From positions 1 to 64,000 of the forward strand of contig NZ_JABFAU010000007.1 of the NCBI RefSeq assembly GCF_017168335.1: 64,000 bases of DNA. The letters are read 5' to 3'. Shown here piece after piece: positions 53,928-64,000 of this stretch. Position numbers and translations under genes: made by a program. Below the pieces are notes generated by a model that was not told where the DNA came from, made no database searches, and saw only the letters and a program-made list of their open reading frames with translations. Each line of letters starts with the position of its first letter. The stretch's first letter is position 1. Origin of the DNA: Rhodococcus sp. KRD162. GTDB lineage: Bacteria > Actinomycetota > Actinomycetes > Mycobacteriales > Mycobacteriaceae.

Positions 53928-54602
53928 ATGGTTGAAAATGTCAATCGGGCGTCACGTCGATCTTACGGCCAGTTCTGCGGGCTGGCACGCGCGCTCGACA
54001 TCGTCGGAGACCGTTGGAACCTCCTGATCGTGCGCGAGCTGCTGCCAGGCCCCCTGCGATACAGCGACTTGAAAGCCTCCCTGCCGGGCGTGGCGAGCAA
54101 CCTCCTGGCCGAACGGCTGCGGACGATGGAGGAGACCGGCGTCGTGGAGCGAGCACTGGGAGACGCAGGCGTCCTCTATGGACTGACGCGATGGGGCGCG
54201 GAGCTCAAGGAGCCGATGGAGGCTCTGGGGCGGTGGGGCGTCCCTCTGCTAGCTACCGGGCGGGGCGATGACGAGTTCCGGCCACGATGGCTGACTCTTG
54301 CCCTGCCTGCCATCCTCAATGGGAGAACGGCAGCACCGCCTGTAGAGGTTGGCTTCGAGGTGGAGGGCCTGCTCATCGTTCTCCGTATCGACGAGGATGG
54401 AACGAGCGCGCGCATCGGTGACGACCATCGACCGGAGACCGTTCTGGCGGCCGAGGCCGATACCGTCGTCGGCCTCGTCGCCGGTACCCTCACCGTCGAC
54501 CAAGCGCTCGATGCAGGTGAACTCCGCGGAGACACCGGCACCCTTCGGCGAGCGTTCGTAGGCGACGCCGCCTCCAAGGCCCTGGATCCGAAGGGTCCGT
54601 AG
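53928..54602 (+). CDS. HxlR-family regulator with SCP2-like C-terminal domain
   Basis: A 224-residue protein. Residues 10-100 form an HxlR winged helix: YGQFCGLARALDIVGDRWNL, LIVRELLPGPLRYSDLKASL, LAERLRTMEETGVVERAL. The C-terminal 100 residues (RWLTLALPAILNGRTAAPPV, then EVGFEVEGLLIVLRIDEDGT) resemble the SCP2 sterol-carrier-like domain often fused to actinobacterial HxlR proteins, a probable hydrophobic-ligand sensor. It probably autoregulates through the adjacent palindrome and controls the divergent DUF1761 gene. Confidence 0.88.
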   Translation: MVENVNRASRRSYGQFCGLARALDIVGDRWNLLIVRELLPGPLRYSDLKASLPGVASNLLAERLRTMEETGVVERALGDAGVLYGLTRWGAELKEPMEALGRWGVPLLATGRGDDEFRPRWLTLALPAILNGRTAAPPVEVGFEVEGLLIVLRIDEDGTSARIGDDHRPETVLAAEADTVVGLVAGTLTVDQALDAGELRGDTGTLRRAFVGDAASKALDPKGP

Positions 54603-54648
54603 TCGGAGCGACGCCGTCAATACCGTCATGGCCAGCAACAGCTAGAGA

Positions 54649-54692
54649 CCTTCGGATCCCACCTGCCCGTCACTGTGGCTGGAGAGTGACTG
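54649..54692 (+). repeat. direct repeat, right copy
   Basis: Partner of 43757-43801. It lies in the 276 bp between the HxlR gene and the second T4CP operon, which otherwise holds no recognisable gene. Confidence 0.5.
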
Positions 54693-54878
54693 CATCCCCA
54701 GTGAATGTGGTGGCGGTGTGGTTGCTGCATATGGCGGCGATGATGTGTCGGTGCGCAGCCCTGCGCCCCGGCGCTCAGACTAAAGATGTGCTCAGCATGC
54801 TCTTCGCCCCAATTGCCAGTGTTCGTAGCGCGTTGTTCGGACTCAGACCTAATTCGTCCCTACTACCGCGGTCGATGG

Positions 54879-55426
54879 CTATAACCGTCCTTGCCCAACG
54901 TCATCGTTGGTGAGTGCGGTCATGTGTTCCGTCGGTCGCGCCGGGGCCGAAGCGCGGACCGTAGTGTCCTGATTTTCGACGGCCGTAGCCACACCGTCGA
55001 GCGCGGTACGGATGAGTTCACCGTAGGAATCGTCAGGTAGAGCCGATAGGCGTTCGCGGGCTGCGGTGAGGTGTTCACGGGCGGTGTCGAACGAGCCGAG
55101 GCGACGATAGTTGTCGGCGAGGTTGAGATGGAGTGAGGGATAGAAGCCCTCGATGTGCAGGTTGGTGTGATGTTGTTGGACGCGTTGTTCGCTGACGGCG
55201 TCGGCGGCGTCGAGTGCGCGCACGTCCCACGCGAGGGCTTGTGCAGGATCGGTATGGAGATCGGCCATGTAGTGCGCAAGAGTGCAGCGGTGGAACGGAT
55301 CTCCGCTGACTCCGATGAGCTTCCACAGGTCTTGGAGTTGGGTGCGTGCTGTGTCTGCGTTTCCGCTGCGTCCGTCGGTGACGGCCTGAGCAATGAGGTC
55401 CATCGTCGGGTCCGTGTTTGCGTCTG

Positions 55427-55430
<4 letters not shown>
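54879..55430 (-). CDS. TPR-like helical protein
   Basis: A 183-residue protein. ATG 55430 overlaps the stop of the T4CP-clamp fusion (ATGA). Helical repeats of TPR type: HRCTLAHYMADLHTDPAQAL, then SLHLNLADNYRRLGSFDTAR, EHLTAARERLSALPDDSYGE. The C-terminal 30 residues are disordered. It is similar in outline to actinobacterial 'tetratricopeptide' proteins found after small regulatory genes. Its position suggests it works with the clamp-like protein or came with it from the donor locus. No precise function is known. Confidence 0.7.
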
Positions 55431-57264
<1,834 letters not shown>

Positions 57265-57271
<7 letters not shown>

Positions 57272-57927
57272 GCGTCCACACCAGCCCCGGTGGCAGCGTC
57301 GACGCCGCGGTCGATCTCGATGACGTTCGCGACTCGGTCGGTGATGTCGACGACCGACTCCGACGGGCGGTTCTGGCGTGGTGTCTCGAGCATCAGATCG
57401 GCCAGACGGATCGGTTCGACGTCCGCAGCGGTGGAGGACACATCGAGGGTGCGTTCGGCTATGTCGTCGAAGTCGAGGCCATCGAGCTCGGCGGGCAACT
57501 CAAGGACGTCCAGCGACAGACCCGGGCGCAGTACCGCGTCATCGATGCCGTTGTCGATCAACCGTTCCCGCCATGCATCCTCGTGCACAGCCGTGCGGTC
57601 GAACGTGGCGTTCGCCCACTCCTGCTGCACCGGGTCGGTGAAGGTCTGCGCTGCGATCAGCTCGTGTGCGACACCGGTCGCGGCGAGAAATGCCGCAGCC
57701 CGCGCCAGCGAGAGGTCGGAATCGATCAGACCGAATGCGCGACTGTCACTGCGCGGCTCGTAGGAGTGCGAGCGTGCGCGAATTTCTTCGCGCCGGGTGT
57801 GCGCCCGGTCGGGCAGACTGCGGCGGCGTGCGGCAGCCAGCGCAGCGCGGCGACCGCGTTCATAGGCGGCTGCAGCGATCTGTGAACGACGCTGCAGCTC
57901 GGCCGTCGAGACAGAGCGAGTTGTCAT
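57265..57927 (-). CDS. T4CP partner protein (copy 2)
   Basis: A 220-residue paralogue of the 28734-29396 product with the same length and the same architecture: basic helical N-terminus (AAYERGRRAALAAARRRSLP) and acidic C-terminus (LDVLELPAELDGLDFDDIAE). Most differences are conservative, so the copy appears to be under selection. It overlaps the 24-residue leader (ATGA) and the T4CP-clamp start. Retention of a full partner beside a motor-less T4CP suggests it does something independent of the ATPase. Confidence 0.75.
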
Positions 57928-57998
57928 CGACGTTCACCACCGTCGATGGTGAACGAGATGTGGTCAGTGCTGGGGGAGAGCGAGTGAGGAATCGACAT
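57924..57998 (-). CDS. 24-residue coupled leader or small protein (copy 2)
   Basis: ATG 57998 with GAAGG 6 nt upstream. The peptide begins MSIPHSLSPS and ends TIDGGERR. ATGA overlap with the partner gene. Same length as copy 1. Confidence 0.6.
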   Translation of the reverse strand: MSIPHSLSPSTDHISFTIDGGERR

Positions 57999-58090
57999 GG
58001 AGGGCCTTCACTGGGAGCGTCGGCCAGCCCACAACGACTATGCACGCACACGAAAAGCGGTGTGGTGAAGCGCTGTTGCTGGATGGACGC

Positions 58091-58132
58091 TCGACCGTGA
58101 CCCTCATCGACGGTCGAACCTGAACAAGCATA
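58091..58132 (-). promoter_or_regulatory. transfer-regulon promoter-operator, copy 3
   Basis: On the minus strand TATGCT (58132-58127), 9 nt, then TCGACCGT-N11-ACGGTCGA (58117-58091), a perfect inverted repeat identical to copy 2. Confidence 0.75.
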
Positions 58133-58271
58133 ACTCATCGCCGGATGCTCTCGCATCCTCTCGGCCAGACGCTTAGTCACGTCCTGTGATCACCCCGTGT
58201 ACCCGCTCAACCTGGGTCTCTGCAGCGAAAAGGCATCGAAGTCGTGCGTGACTCGGCGACGGACCGGCAGC

Positions 58272-58832
58272 ATGACAGTTATGGGTGATGTCATCGAGTT
58301 CGTCCCGCGGTTCTTTCTCACCGATCGGCAGCGGAGGCTGATGCGGATTCACGCGGGGGTATGCGCCGACGGCGCGTACGACGACATCGAAGAACGCGGA
58401 GACGATCCTGTCGACCCGACCGACTGGTGGGATCTGTTCGACCGACTGCCGGAGTGCACCTACAACGAATCAACCCTGTGGCGACGCCAGATGGCCCGAT
58501 CGTTCGACGACCTGGCCGAAGACCTCGACGCCGGCCGCCTTCCCCGTCCCCGCACGATGGCCGAGCAACTGGCGCTCATGATCGTTATCTTGCAGGCCTC
58601 GGCCGCTCTGTCCGACGCCGAATACGGCGAAGACGTCGCCGCCCTCGACGCTCATCCTCACGACGGCGACTGGGATGCCGTCTCGGACGGCCTGATGGAC
58701 GATCGTGACGCCGAAGCGTTCTATCACCCCGCCACTGCCGTGCAGTGGCTACAGATTTTCCCTTGCGATACGTGGTTCGCACCCCGCCTTGGCGAACAAC
58801 CCCGCGATTCTCGCCGGGGGTTCAGGCGATGA
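58272..58832 (+). CDS. hypothetical acidic plasmid protein
   Basis: 186 residues from ATG 58272 (ATG 58281 also possible). It is acidic and aromatic-rich: MGDVIEFVPRFFLTDRQRRL, DPTDWWDLFDRLPECTYN, then a helical TMAEQLALMIVILQASAALS. The C-terminal VQWLQIFPCDTWFAPRLG is also distinctive. There is no membrane anchor or known domain. It is divergent from the T4CP-clamp operon; the operator at 58091 lies 139 bp upstream. I believe this is a conserved actinobacterial plasmid protein, but I cannot name a family. Confidence 0.6.
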   Translation: MTVMGDVIEFVPRFFLTDRQRRLMRIHAGVCADGAYDDIEERGDDPVDPTDWWDLFDRLPECTYNESTLWRRQMARSFDDLAEDLDAGRLPRPRTMAEQLALMIVILQASAALSDAEYGEDVAALDAHPHDGDWDAVSDGLMDDRDAEAFYHPATAVQWLQIFPCDTWFAPRLGEQPRDSRRGFRR

Positions 58833-58876
58833 GTTCCCACGAGCGGCTCGTAGCACGGTCGTTGGTCCTCGCGGAC

Positions 58877-61800
58877 TTACGACTCATCGAGTAGACCACC
58901 ACGAGCAGCCTTGCGGGGCTGGCGATCCTTGTCTCCTGTTTGCGCAGGCCATCGCACCCCCATCGTTGCCAACTCGTCGGCCGTAAGTACCTCGCCGTCG
59001 AGAATGTCCTCGAGCAGAGACTGCTGGGCCGGTTCGAGGTCGATCAGTTGTGTCAAGACACTCAATAGGTCGGAGAACTCGATCGACCATTCGGCGGGCC
59101 ACGTTGTGACATTGACGCTATCGAGGGGCGATCTTCTTTTTCCCTTGGGCCTTGCGAGCCGGTAACCGGTCCACGAATCGATGATGTTCGCGCCGCCGAC
59201 GGTGTAGTCGCGGACCTCCTGGGTCACTCCAGTCCATCGGCCTTCGCCTAGTCGTAGGATTTCTGACTCGGGGTCGTAATCAACGGACGACGGCATCGAG
59301 TTGCCGACAGATGTCGCGTAGACCGGGTGTGCGGCTCCTGGCTGGACTCCCTCCTGAACCGAGATCTTTCCTGAGGGGTGTTCGCCCTGATCCCCGTACG
59401 TGTGAAGCCAGACGATGTGCCTTCCGAGTTGAACGGCTCGGGTCCATAGTTCTGGGTTCGTTGTAATGGGGACTCGCACGCCCGGGGTCTTGAGATCGGC
59501 GGAAAAACGCTCGACGAACCCGGGGTGCGAGCAGACTGCAGCGAGGTAGTACACAACATCGGCGGGGGCGACGCCCAGATCGAATTGGGCTCGCAATGCC
59601 TCGACCAAACCTGCGGCCAGGTTAGGCGTTCCGTCAGGATGCAGCATAGGAAGCGCCCGGCCTCCACCACTGCCGCGGAAATGGTGGACGTCAGGAATGA
59701 GCGACGTGAAAACAAGCCCTGGCCCTGACTTCGGAAACTCTGAATGGAGCTCGATCGTAAAAACCTGGCCCGGTATGCGTGCGTGCCATAAGTCCGGTGA
59801 GGGCTGAATGATCAGCCGTTTATCCGCGATCAGCCATTGTCGATCGAAGGACCGATAGCCGACACGCACGATTTTGGGGTCCGTGATGATGACTGTGGAG
59901 TTGAAAGGTGTCAGGGTGTCGGTCTCGACATCGTCACCGAACAGTGGTGTTTTCGTTTTGGTCAGTGACGCGTCGCGGCCCTCGCCGAATTTGGTCGACT
60001 TCACGGACGGATCGGATTCGTTGACTAGATCTCGAAGGCGTTCTTCAAGAATGTCTTTACTGGGTCCGTACACCCAGCCCCGTCCTGCGAGGACGCCGTT
60101 GGCCCGCCATGGCATCAGATCATCGACAGCAGGGTATTGGTCCCAGGTGTCGGAGCCTGCCGGGACGAACGAGTCGGTCCAGCCAGTGCGAGCTTGTTGC
60201 CAACCCGGATCGGAAAGCTGGAGGTGCGCGAGGCGCTCGAACTTTTCGCCTCGAGTTCCGTTGACGTCGATGTATCGGATATCAGCGGGTACGTCTGCGT
60301 CGGTGTCCGGGCGACGCAGGAACATCGCAATGGCCACAGGGGTTTCGATGTTGAACACGGCGTTCTTACTCGGGGGCTGCTTGCCCTCCGGCGTGACGTT
60401 GATGATCCACCCATGTGAACAAGTCGACCGCAAGTACTGTCGCATTCCGCGAAACCCAGGACCTGAAAGGTACCCGGTAGCAGTGATGAAGCAGACTACG
60501 CCGCTGCCGCCGTCGCGAACATCAGGATGATTCGTCGATTCGAAGACCTTCCATGTGGCCCATCGCCAGAAGTAGGCATAGAGGTTGCTCAGGTGCCGCT
60601 CGTGCCGCCCGTTTCCCTCCAGTTTGAACGCATTCAGCGGGGGCAGGTTCGTCGCTGGATCGCTGCCGGCCTCGATCCATCCGCCCATGCCGCCGGCATG
60701 GTCTTTGTAGGGCGGATTGCCGATGCAGACCTGGATATTGCGCTCGCGTTTGACTGCGTTCGCTTGCTGTCGTTGCTTGGCAATCAGCTGGAGTGTGTAA
60801 GAAAGTTGCGTCTTGCTCGCACTGTAGGGGTCTTCGAGGGTGTCAGCGACGTAGAGATTCAGTCCCGAGGCAGGCATCTGCGCCCCTGAATCGCGCAGCG
60901 CGGCGGACACTCGCAACTCGGCAACGGAAAACGGCCCGGACTGCAGTTCGATTCCGTACAAGCGTGCAACGGTGCTGGCAACCGCTTCCGGCGCAGCCCC
61001 CGGGCCGTACTGCTGGGCAGCAGCGGCACCGACGTGCCTGAGCACAGACAGTGGATATGTTCCTGTACCCATCGCGGGGTCGATGATGCTGACGTGGGGA
61101 TTGCGCAACCCCTCGGGCTTACCGAGGTGACTTTTCAGAGCGTCGTCTGTGAGTCGGACCATCGCATCCACCACTTCGACCGGGGTGTAATACGAACCGG
61201 ATTTTTTGCGCTTCTCGGGGTCGTACGTTCCGAGAAAGTGCTCGTAGAGGTGTAGATAGACGTCGTCGCCGCCAGCAGCGATCGCGGGCCACCGTGCGGC
61301 GGAGAGAGTCCGCGCAATTATTTCGATGGCGGTCCATGTGGGGGTCTTGGTGACGTGGGCGGTCAACAGGTCCAAAGCCTTACCCATCAGGCTGTAGTTG
61401 CCTTCGAGCTTGCGGGCGACATCGTGCAACGTTCCAGCACTGATGTCGATCCCGTCACTGACAGCGAGCACCAGAGCGAAGACCACCGTCTGTGAGAAGC
61501 CGTCTGCGAACTCCTCGTCTCGGGAGTGCGGGAACAACAGTGTGCGCCAGTCTCGAGCGATGCCGAGGAACGGTTGTAGGTCAGGATCTGCGCCAGCTTT
61601 GATTGCACGTCGCTCTGCCTTGAGGGCCAACCGAACTTCCTCGCGAAGCATCCGAGCCAGCGGTGCCAATGTGTCGACCAGTTTAGAGACCGATGAGATC
61701 GGGGCAGGCTCCCACCGCAAGAAGCCGTTGAGCAGCATCTCCATGCGACTCGGCGCTGTGAGCTTGCCTCGTGTTCGCGTCAGACTGGGTGTGTGAAGGC

Positions 61801-62191
61801 TGACCGGCTCGTCCACCAGTTCGCCGTATCGCCACAGACGCCACTCCACGCCGTTGGTGTGAAGTAGGTTGGGAAGTTCTTTCAGGCGCTGCCACTGCCG
61901 GTAGTTGTGGGTCGTCTTTCCGTAACTCTCTGGGTCGAGACTTACCCCTGGCGCTTTGAGCTCGATGTGCCCCACCAAGACGTCGTTGACACGAACACCG
62001 AAATCGGGGCGAACCGATCCGTCCTGCTCTCGAACCTCATCGTGCGCAACGGTTTTCATGCCAGATTCGGCTCCCAGGTCTTCGATCAACCTGGCGACAG
62101 GGCCGGAAAGCAGCGCTTCACGCTCTCCCGGCCCGTCGAGCTTGTCTTTGGCAGTGGTGCCGAACTGGGCGATAAGGTCCGCAAACGTCAT
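58877..62191 (-). CDS. type IIG-like restriction-modification enzyme
   Basis: 1104 residues; GGAGG lies 7 nt before ATG 62191 (MTFADLIAQFG). The nuclease-like N-terminus has RPDFGVRVNDVLVGHIELKA at about 60-80 (the D...ExK core). A helical connector follows. The N6-adenine methylase has YYTPVEVVDAMV, then DPAMGTGTYPLSVL (about 370) and IGNPPYKDHAGG (about 494). The C-terminal target-recognition half ends DKDRQPRKAARGGL. There is no helicase motif, so it is closer to type IIG than to the type ISP enzymes, which share the methylase style. It appears intact, unlike the copy at 30.7-33.8 kb. It is divergent from the Abi gene. Confidence 0.88.
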   Translation of the reverse strand: MTFADLIAQFGTTAKDKLDGPGEREALLSGPVARLIEDLGAESGMKTVAHDEVREQDGSVRPDFGVRVNDVLVGHIELKAPGVSLDPESYGKTTHNYRQWQRLKELPNLLHTNGVEWRLWRYGELVDEPVSLHTPSLTRTRGKLTAPSRMEMLLNGFLRWEPAPISSVSKLVDTLAPLARMLREEVRLALKAERRAIKAGADPDLQPFLGIARDWRTLLFPHSRDEEFADGFSQTVVFALVLAVSDGIDISAGTLHDVARKLEGNYSLMGKALDLLTAHVTKTPTWTAIEIIARTLSAARWPAIAAGGDDVYLHLYEHFLGTYDPEKRKKSGSYYTPVEVVDAMVRLTDDALKSHLGKPEGLRNPHVSIIDPAMGTGTYPLSVLRHVGAAAAQQYGPGAAPEAVASTVARLYGIELQSGPFSVAELRVSAALRDSGAQMPASGLNLYVADTLEDPYSASKTQLSYTLQLIAKQRQQANAVKRERNIQVCIGNPPYKDHAGGMGGWIEAGSDPATNLPPLNAFKLEGNGRHERHLSNLYAYFWRWATWKVFESTNHPDVRDGGSGVVCFITATGYLSGPGFRGMRQYLRSTCSHGWIINVTPEGKQPPSKNAVFNIETPVAIAMFLRRPDTDADVPADIRYIDVNGTRGEKFERLAHLQLSDPGWQQARTGWTDSFVPAGSDTWDQYPAVDDLMPWRANGVLAGRGWVYGPSKDILEERLRDLVNESDPSVKSTKFGEGRDASLTKTKTPLFGDDVETDTLTPFNSTVIITDPKIVRVGYRSFDRQWLIADKRLIIQPSPDLWHARIPGQVFTIELHSEFPKSGPGLVFTSLIPDVHHFRGSGGGRALPMLHPDGTPNLAAGLVEALRAQFDLGVAPADVVYYLAAVCSHPGFVERFSADLKTPGVRVPITTNPELWTRAVQLGRHIVWLHTYGDQGEHPSGKISVQEGVQPGAAHPVYATSVGNSMPSSVDYDPESEILRLGEGRWTGVTQEVRDYTVGGANIIDSWTGYRLARPKGKRRSPLDSVNVTTWPAEWSIEFSDLLSVLTQLIDLEPAQQSLLEDILDGEVLTADELATMGVRWPAQTGDKDRQPRKAARGGLLDES

Positions 62192-62329
62192 CTGACTACC
62201 TCCATTTGTTGGCAAACCGTAACCGTTGAACGCGCGGGCCCGGCGTCCGGGAGGCATGATCGGCTGGGCCGAGAAGCCACCTTTGTACCAAGCCGCAGGC
62301 CTGCACACGACCTAAGCGAAACTTGTCCG

Positions 62330-63265
62330 ATGAACCCCGCGGACCCTGCGCGCCGACCCCACACGGCTCGCGAGATCACAGACATCACTCGCCAGGCAGT
62401 GATAGACACACTGACACTCGATCGCGACTATTTCTGGGTAGGCAAACTCGACGAAGTCACTTTCCTGAGCGCCCTATACGACCTGCACGACCTTCCCAGC
62501 ACCGACCGTCGGTACACGGACGCCGCCGGCGACATACACCAGCACTGCATCAACAACACTGACTGGGGAGAGGGCTGGGTCTTCGGGGACACCAGGTTCA
62601 GCATCCGCACCGGTCCAGATGATGCTTTCCTTCGGTTTCTCACCCGCACCGTGCACCCTCTCGTACGAGACCCCGATATCGCAGAATCCATGGTCATTCG
62701 CCTCAACGAACTGCTCGCCCCCGACAACTACGAGCTGGTCGCAGACGGAACCATCAGTGGGCGAACACTTTACAACTGGCGACGAATCAGTAGCTTCCAT
62801 GGCGACCGCCCCGCCGGCCTGGTCCTCGACCGAGCAACACTCGACGACCGTACAACTCTCGATCGACATCTGAGACGTATCGAAGCAAGCATCGCAACGG
62901 ATCCCGAAGCTGCAATCGGCGCGTGCAAAGAGCTGATCGAGTCTGTGTTCATCCAAATCCTCGATGACCTTGGAGGGACCTACAAGCGCAGCGACGACCT
63001 CCCAACCCTCTACAAAGCGACCAGCAAAGCGTTGGACATCGCCGGCAAATCAGTCGAAGGTGACGCCGCCGCGAGCTCGGCCGTCAACGGGCTCTTACGA
63101 GGACTCGCCAGCTCGGTACAAAGCCTCGGCGAGCTGCGGAACAAAATCGGAACCGGTCACGGCCGAGGATCTCCGAGCACCGCCGATCGACGACACGCCC
63201 GGCTCGCCCTGAACTCAGCTGTGGCCATCAGCGAATTCCTGTTCGATGTATGGGACACACGGTAG
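62330..63265 (+). CDS. abortive-infection protein (AbiJ N-terminal type with Abi C-terminal domain)
   Basis: A 311-residue protein from ATG 62330 with no clear ribosome site. The N-terminal half (ITDITRQAVIDTLTLDRDYF, then FLSALYDLHDLPSTDRRYTD) resembles the AbiJ N-terminal domain 3. The C-terminal half is the 'abortive infection' C-terminal domain: ATDPEAAIGACKELIESVFI, then DLPTLYKATSKALDI and LGELRNKIGTGHGRG (the RN-x6-H motif typical of HEPN-like toxins). It should act as a phage-triggered, growth-arresting RNase-like effector. It is back to back with the type IIG enzyme, forming a small defence pair. Confidence 0.8.
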   Translation: MNPADPARRPHTAREITDITRQAVIDTLTLDRDYFWVGKLDEVTFLSALYDLHDLPSTDRRYTDAAGDIHQHCINNTDWGEGWVFGDTRFSIRTGPDDAFLRFLTRTVHPLVRDPDIAESMVIRLNELLAPDNYELVADGTISGRTLYNWRRISSFHGDRPAGLVLDRATLDDRTTLDRHLRRIEASIATDPEAAIGACKELIESVFIQILDDLGGTYKRSDDLPTLYKATSKALDIAGKSVEGDAAASSAVNGLLRGLASSVQSLGELRNKIGTGHGRGSPSTADRRHARLALNSAVAISEFLFDVWDTR

Positions 63266-63472
63266 ATCGAAACGCGCTACTCGAATCGGCCTACGACGAC
63301 ATCCGAGGAGCGTGGCGACGTCCGGTCGATCCGGACCCGTGGTGGTATCCGTTCGCGATCCCCGTCGGGGATTCCGGCGATGAGGCGGCGAAGCGCTTCT
63401 CCGTCGGTCGGTCCGTCGCCACGAGTGTCAGGTGCGGACTGTTCGTCAGTGCCCGGCTCTACAGTGGCGAGT

Positions 63473-63835
63473 GTGAGCGACAACGAGTCCGCGGCCACGG
63501 TGCCTGAGCGTGTGCTCGATGAGTGTGCGCACGTGTTGATCGACAAGATCGATCAACTACTCGATCGGGTGACCGACCGCGCTGTGGCAGCACCGACGCC
63601 GGGGTCGGCGGCGTGGGAGTTGGAGTGGAGCATCCGAGACACTCCGATCGGACGTACGCGCGTGGCCGAACGCTCCCGTGTGCGAGAGGAATTGGCGCGC
63701 CGCGCACTTGCCGGCCTCAGCATCGCCGAAGGTTCCACACTGGCGGTGCCGGCTCGGCACGCTCCCCCGGTCCGGCCCCGCCGGACGAAGCCCGGACGTG
63801 TCCACGTCGACGAGGCACAGCTGACATTCTTCTGA
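63473..63835 (+). CDS. small helical protein ending in a clamp-type motif
   Basis: 120 residues from GTG 63473; TACAGT (63460-63465) lies 7 nt upstream, the same leaderless layout as the relaxase gene. The helical core is VLDECAHVLIDKIDQLLDRV, then RVREELARRALAGLSIAEGS; a Pro/Arg-rich linker (PPVRPRRTKPGR) leads to a C-terminal AQLTFF. The terminal QLTFF after a disordered linker looks like a beta-clamp-binding tail. It is not recognised otherwise. Confidence 0.6.
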   Translation: MSDNESAATVPERVLDECAHVLIDKIDQLLDRVTDRAVAAPTPGSAAWELEWSIRDTPIGRTRVAERSRVREELARRALAGLSIAEGSTLAVPARHAPPVRPRRTKPGRVHVDEAQLTFF

Positions 63836-63905
63836 ACCCGCCGCTCGAACTCGTTTCCCGATGGGTGCAGGCGTACGGCCCCGGCTGCTGTCCTGCGGCA
63901 CCCGT

Positions 63906-64000
63906 TTACCGACGCACGGTGCGTTTCTTGGTGCCTGCGGTGGATTTGCGGTCCTCGAATTTCAGTTTGAATCCAAATGTCTTGCTGCCCTGAAAGGTGC
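63906..64000 (-). CDS. 3' end of a gene that continues beyond the window
   Basis: The minus-strand frame entering from 64000 ends at a TAA at 63906-63908. The visible tail is basic: SKTFGFKLKFEDRKSTAGTK then KRTVRR. It is too short to identify the gene. The Lys/Arg-rich end suggests nucleic-acid binding. Confidence 0.5.
   Translation of the reverse strand, partial: TFQGSKTFGFKLKFEDRKSTAGTKKRTVRR

Overview
The window is high-GC DNA (about 65%) from a mycolic-acid actinobacterium. Rhodococcus, Gordonia or a close relative fits best, judged from the codon use, the GTG and leaderless starts, a secreted cutinase, DUF4913 and GAF-ANTAR proteins and actinobacterial-type MobF conjugation genes. It reads as part of a conjugative plasmid or integrated conjugative element. 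I see no replication initiator, no ParA/B and no rRNA or tRNA gene.

Layout. (1) 1-10.6 kb: small accessory genes: zinc ribbon, GAF-ANTAR regulator, LysE-type exporter, NrdH-like redoxin, a lone DnaB N-terminal-like protein, a BrnT-like toxin (frameshifted) with its ribbon-helix-helix antitoxin, membrane proteins and an HNH-like protein. (2) 10.6-30.6 kb: conjugation block: a 2065-residue TraA/TrwC-type relaxase-helicase, a two-gene cassette (cutinase-like protein and PH-like membrane protein) lying between two long palindromes, a giant DNA methylase/SNF2-helicase of the DarB-like anti-restriction type, DUF4913, a VirD4/TraG coupling protein and its partner gene. (3) 30.7-38.8 kb: a type IIG restriction-modification gene broken by a one-base frameshift, a duplicated small HTH gene with a perfect operator, an Mrr-like membrane nuclease, a DUF3800-like protein and a lipoprotein. 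(4) 38.9-54.7 kb: mobile cargo: a Tn3-family transposase, TetR plus a truncated CoA-transferase, DUF4238, IS21 istA/istB, a TetR-controlled DrrA/DrrB/DrrC-like drug-resistance operon, an IS481 remnant, DUF1761 and an HxlR regulator. (5) 54.9-58.1 kb: a second, diverged copy of the coupling-protein operon head, whose T4CP is cut after the Walker A region and fused in frame to a DnaN-like sliding-clamp domain. (6) 58.2-64 kb: a plasmid hypothetical protein, a second type IIG enzyme, an AbiJ-like abortive-infection protein and small genes.

How the parts fit. Three minus-strand transcription units (the 143-residue protein at 6.8 kb, the T4CP operon at 28.7 kb and the T4CP-clamp operon at 57.3 kb) share the same promoter layout: a TANNNT -10 box, exactly 9 nt, then TCGAnCGT-N11-ACGnTCGA. 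This suggests one transfer regulon under one repressor. Four sites in three encoded proteins look like beta-clamp-binding peptides (QLDLF, QLALF, QLTFF), and the element also encodes part of a clamp. A replication-clamp-linked transfer or establishment system is the most novel idea here, but it is inference. Defence genes (two type IIG systems, one broken; Mrr-like; AbiJ-like) together with an anti-restriction-type methylase-helicase give the element both offensive and protective functions.
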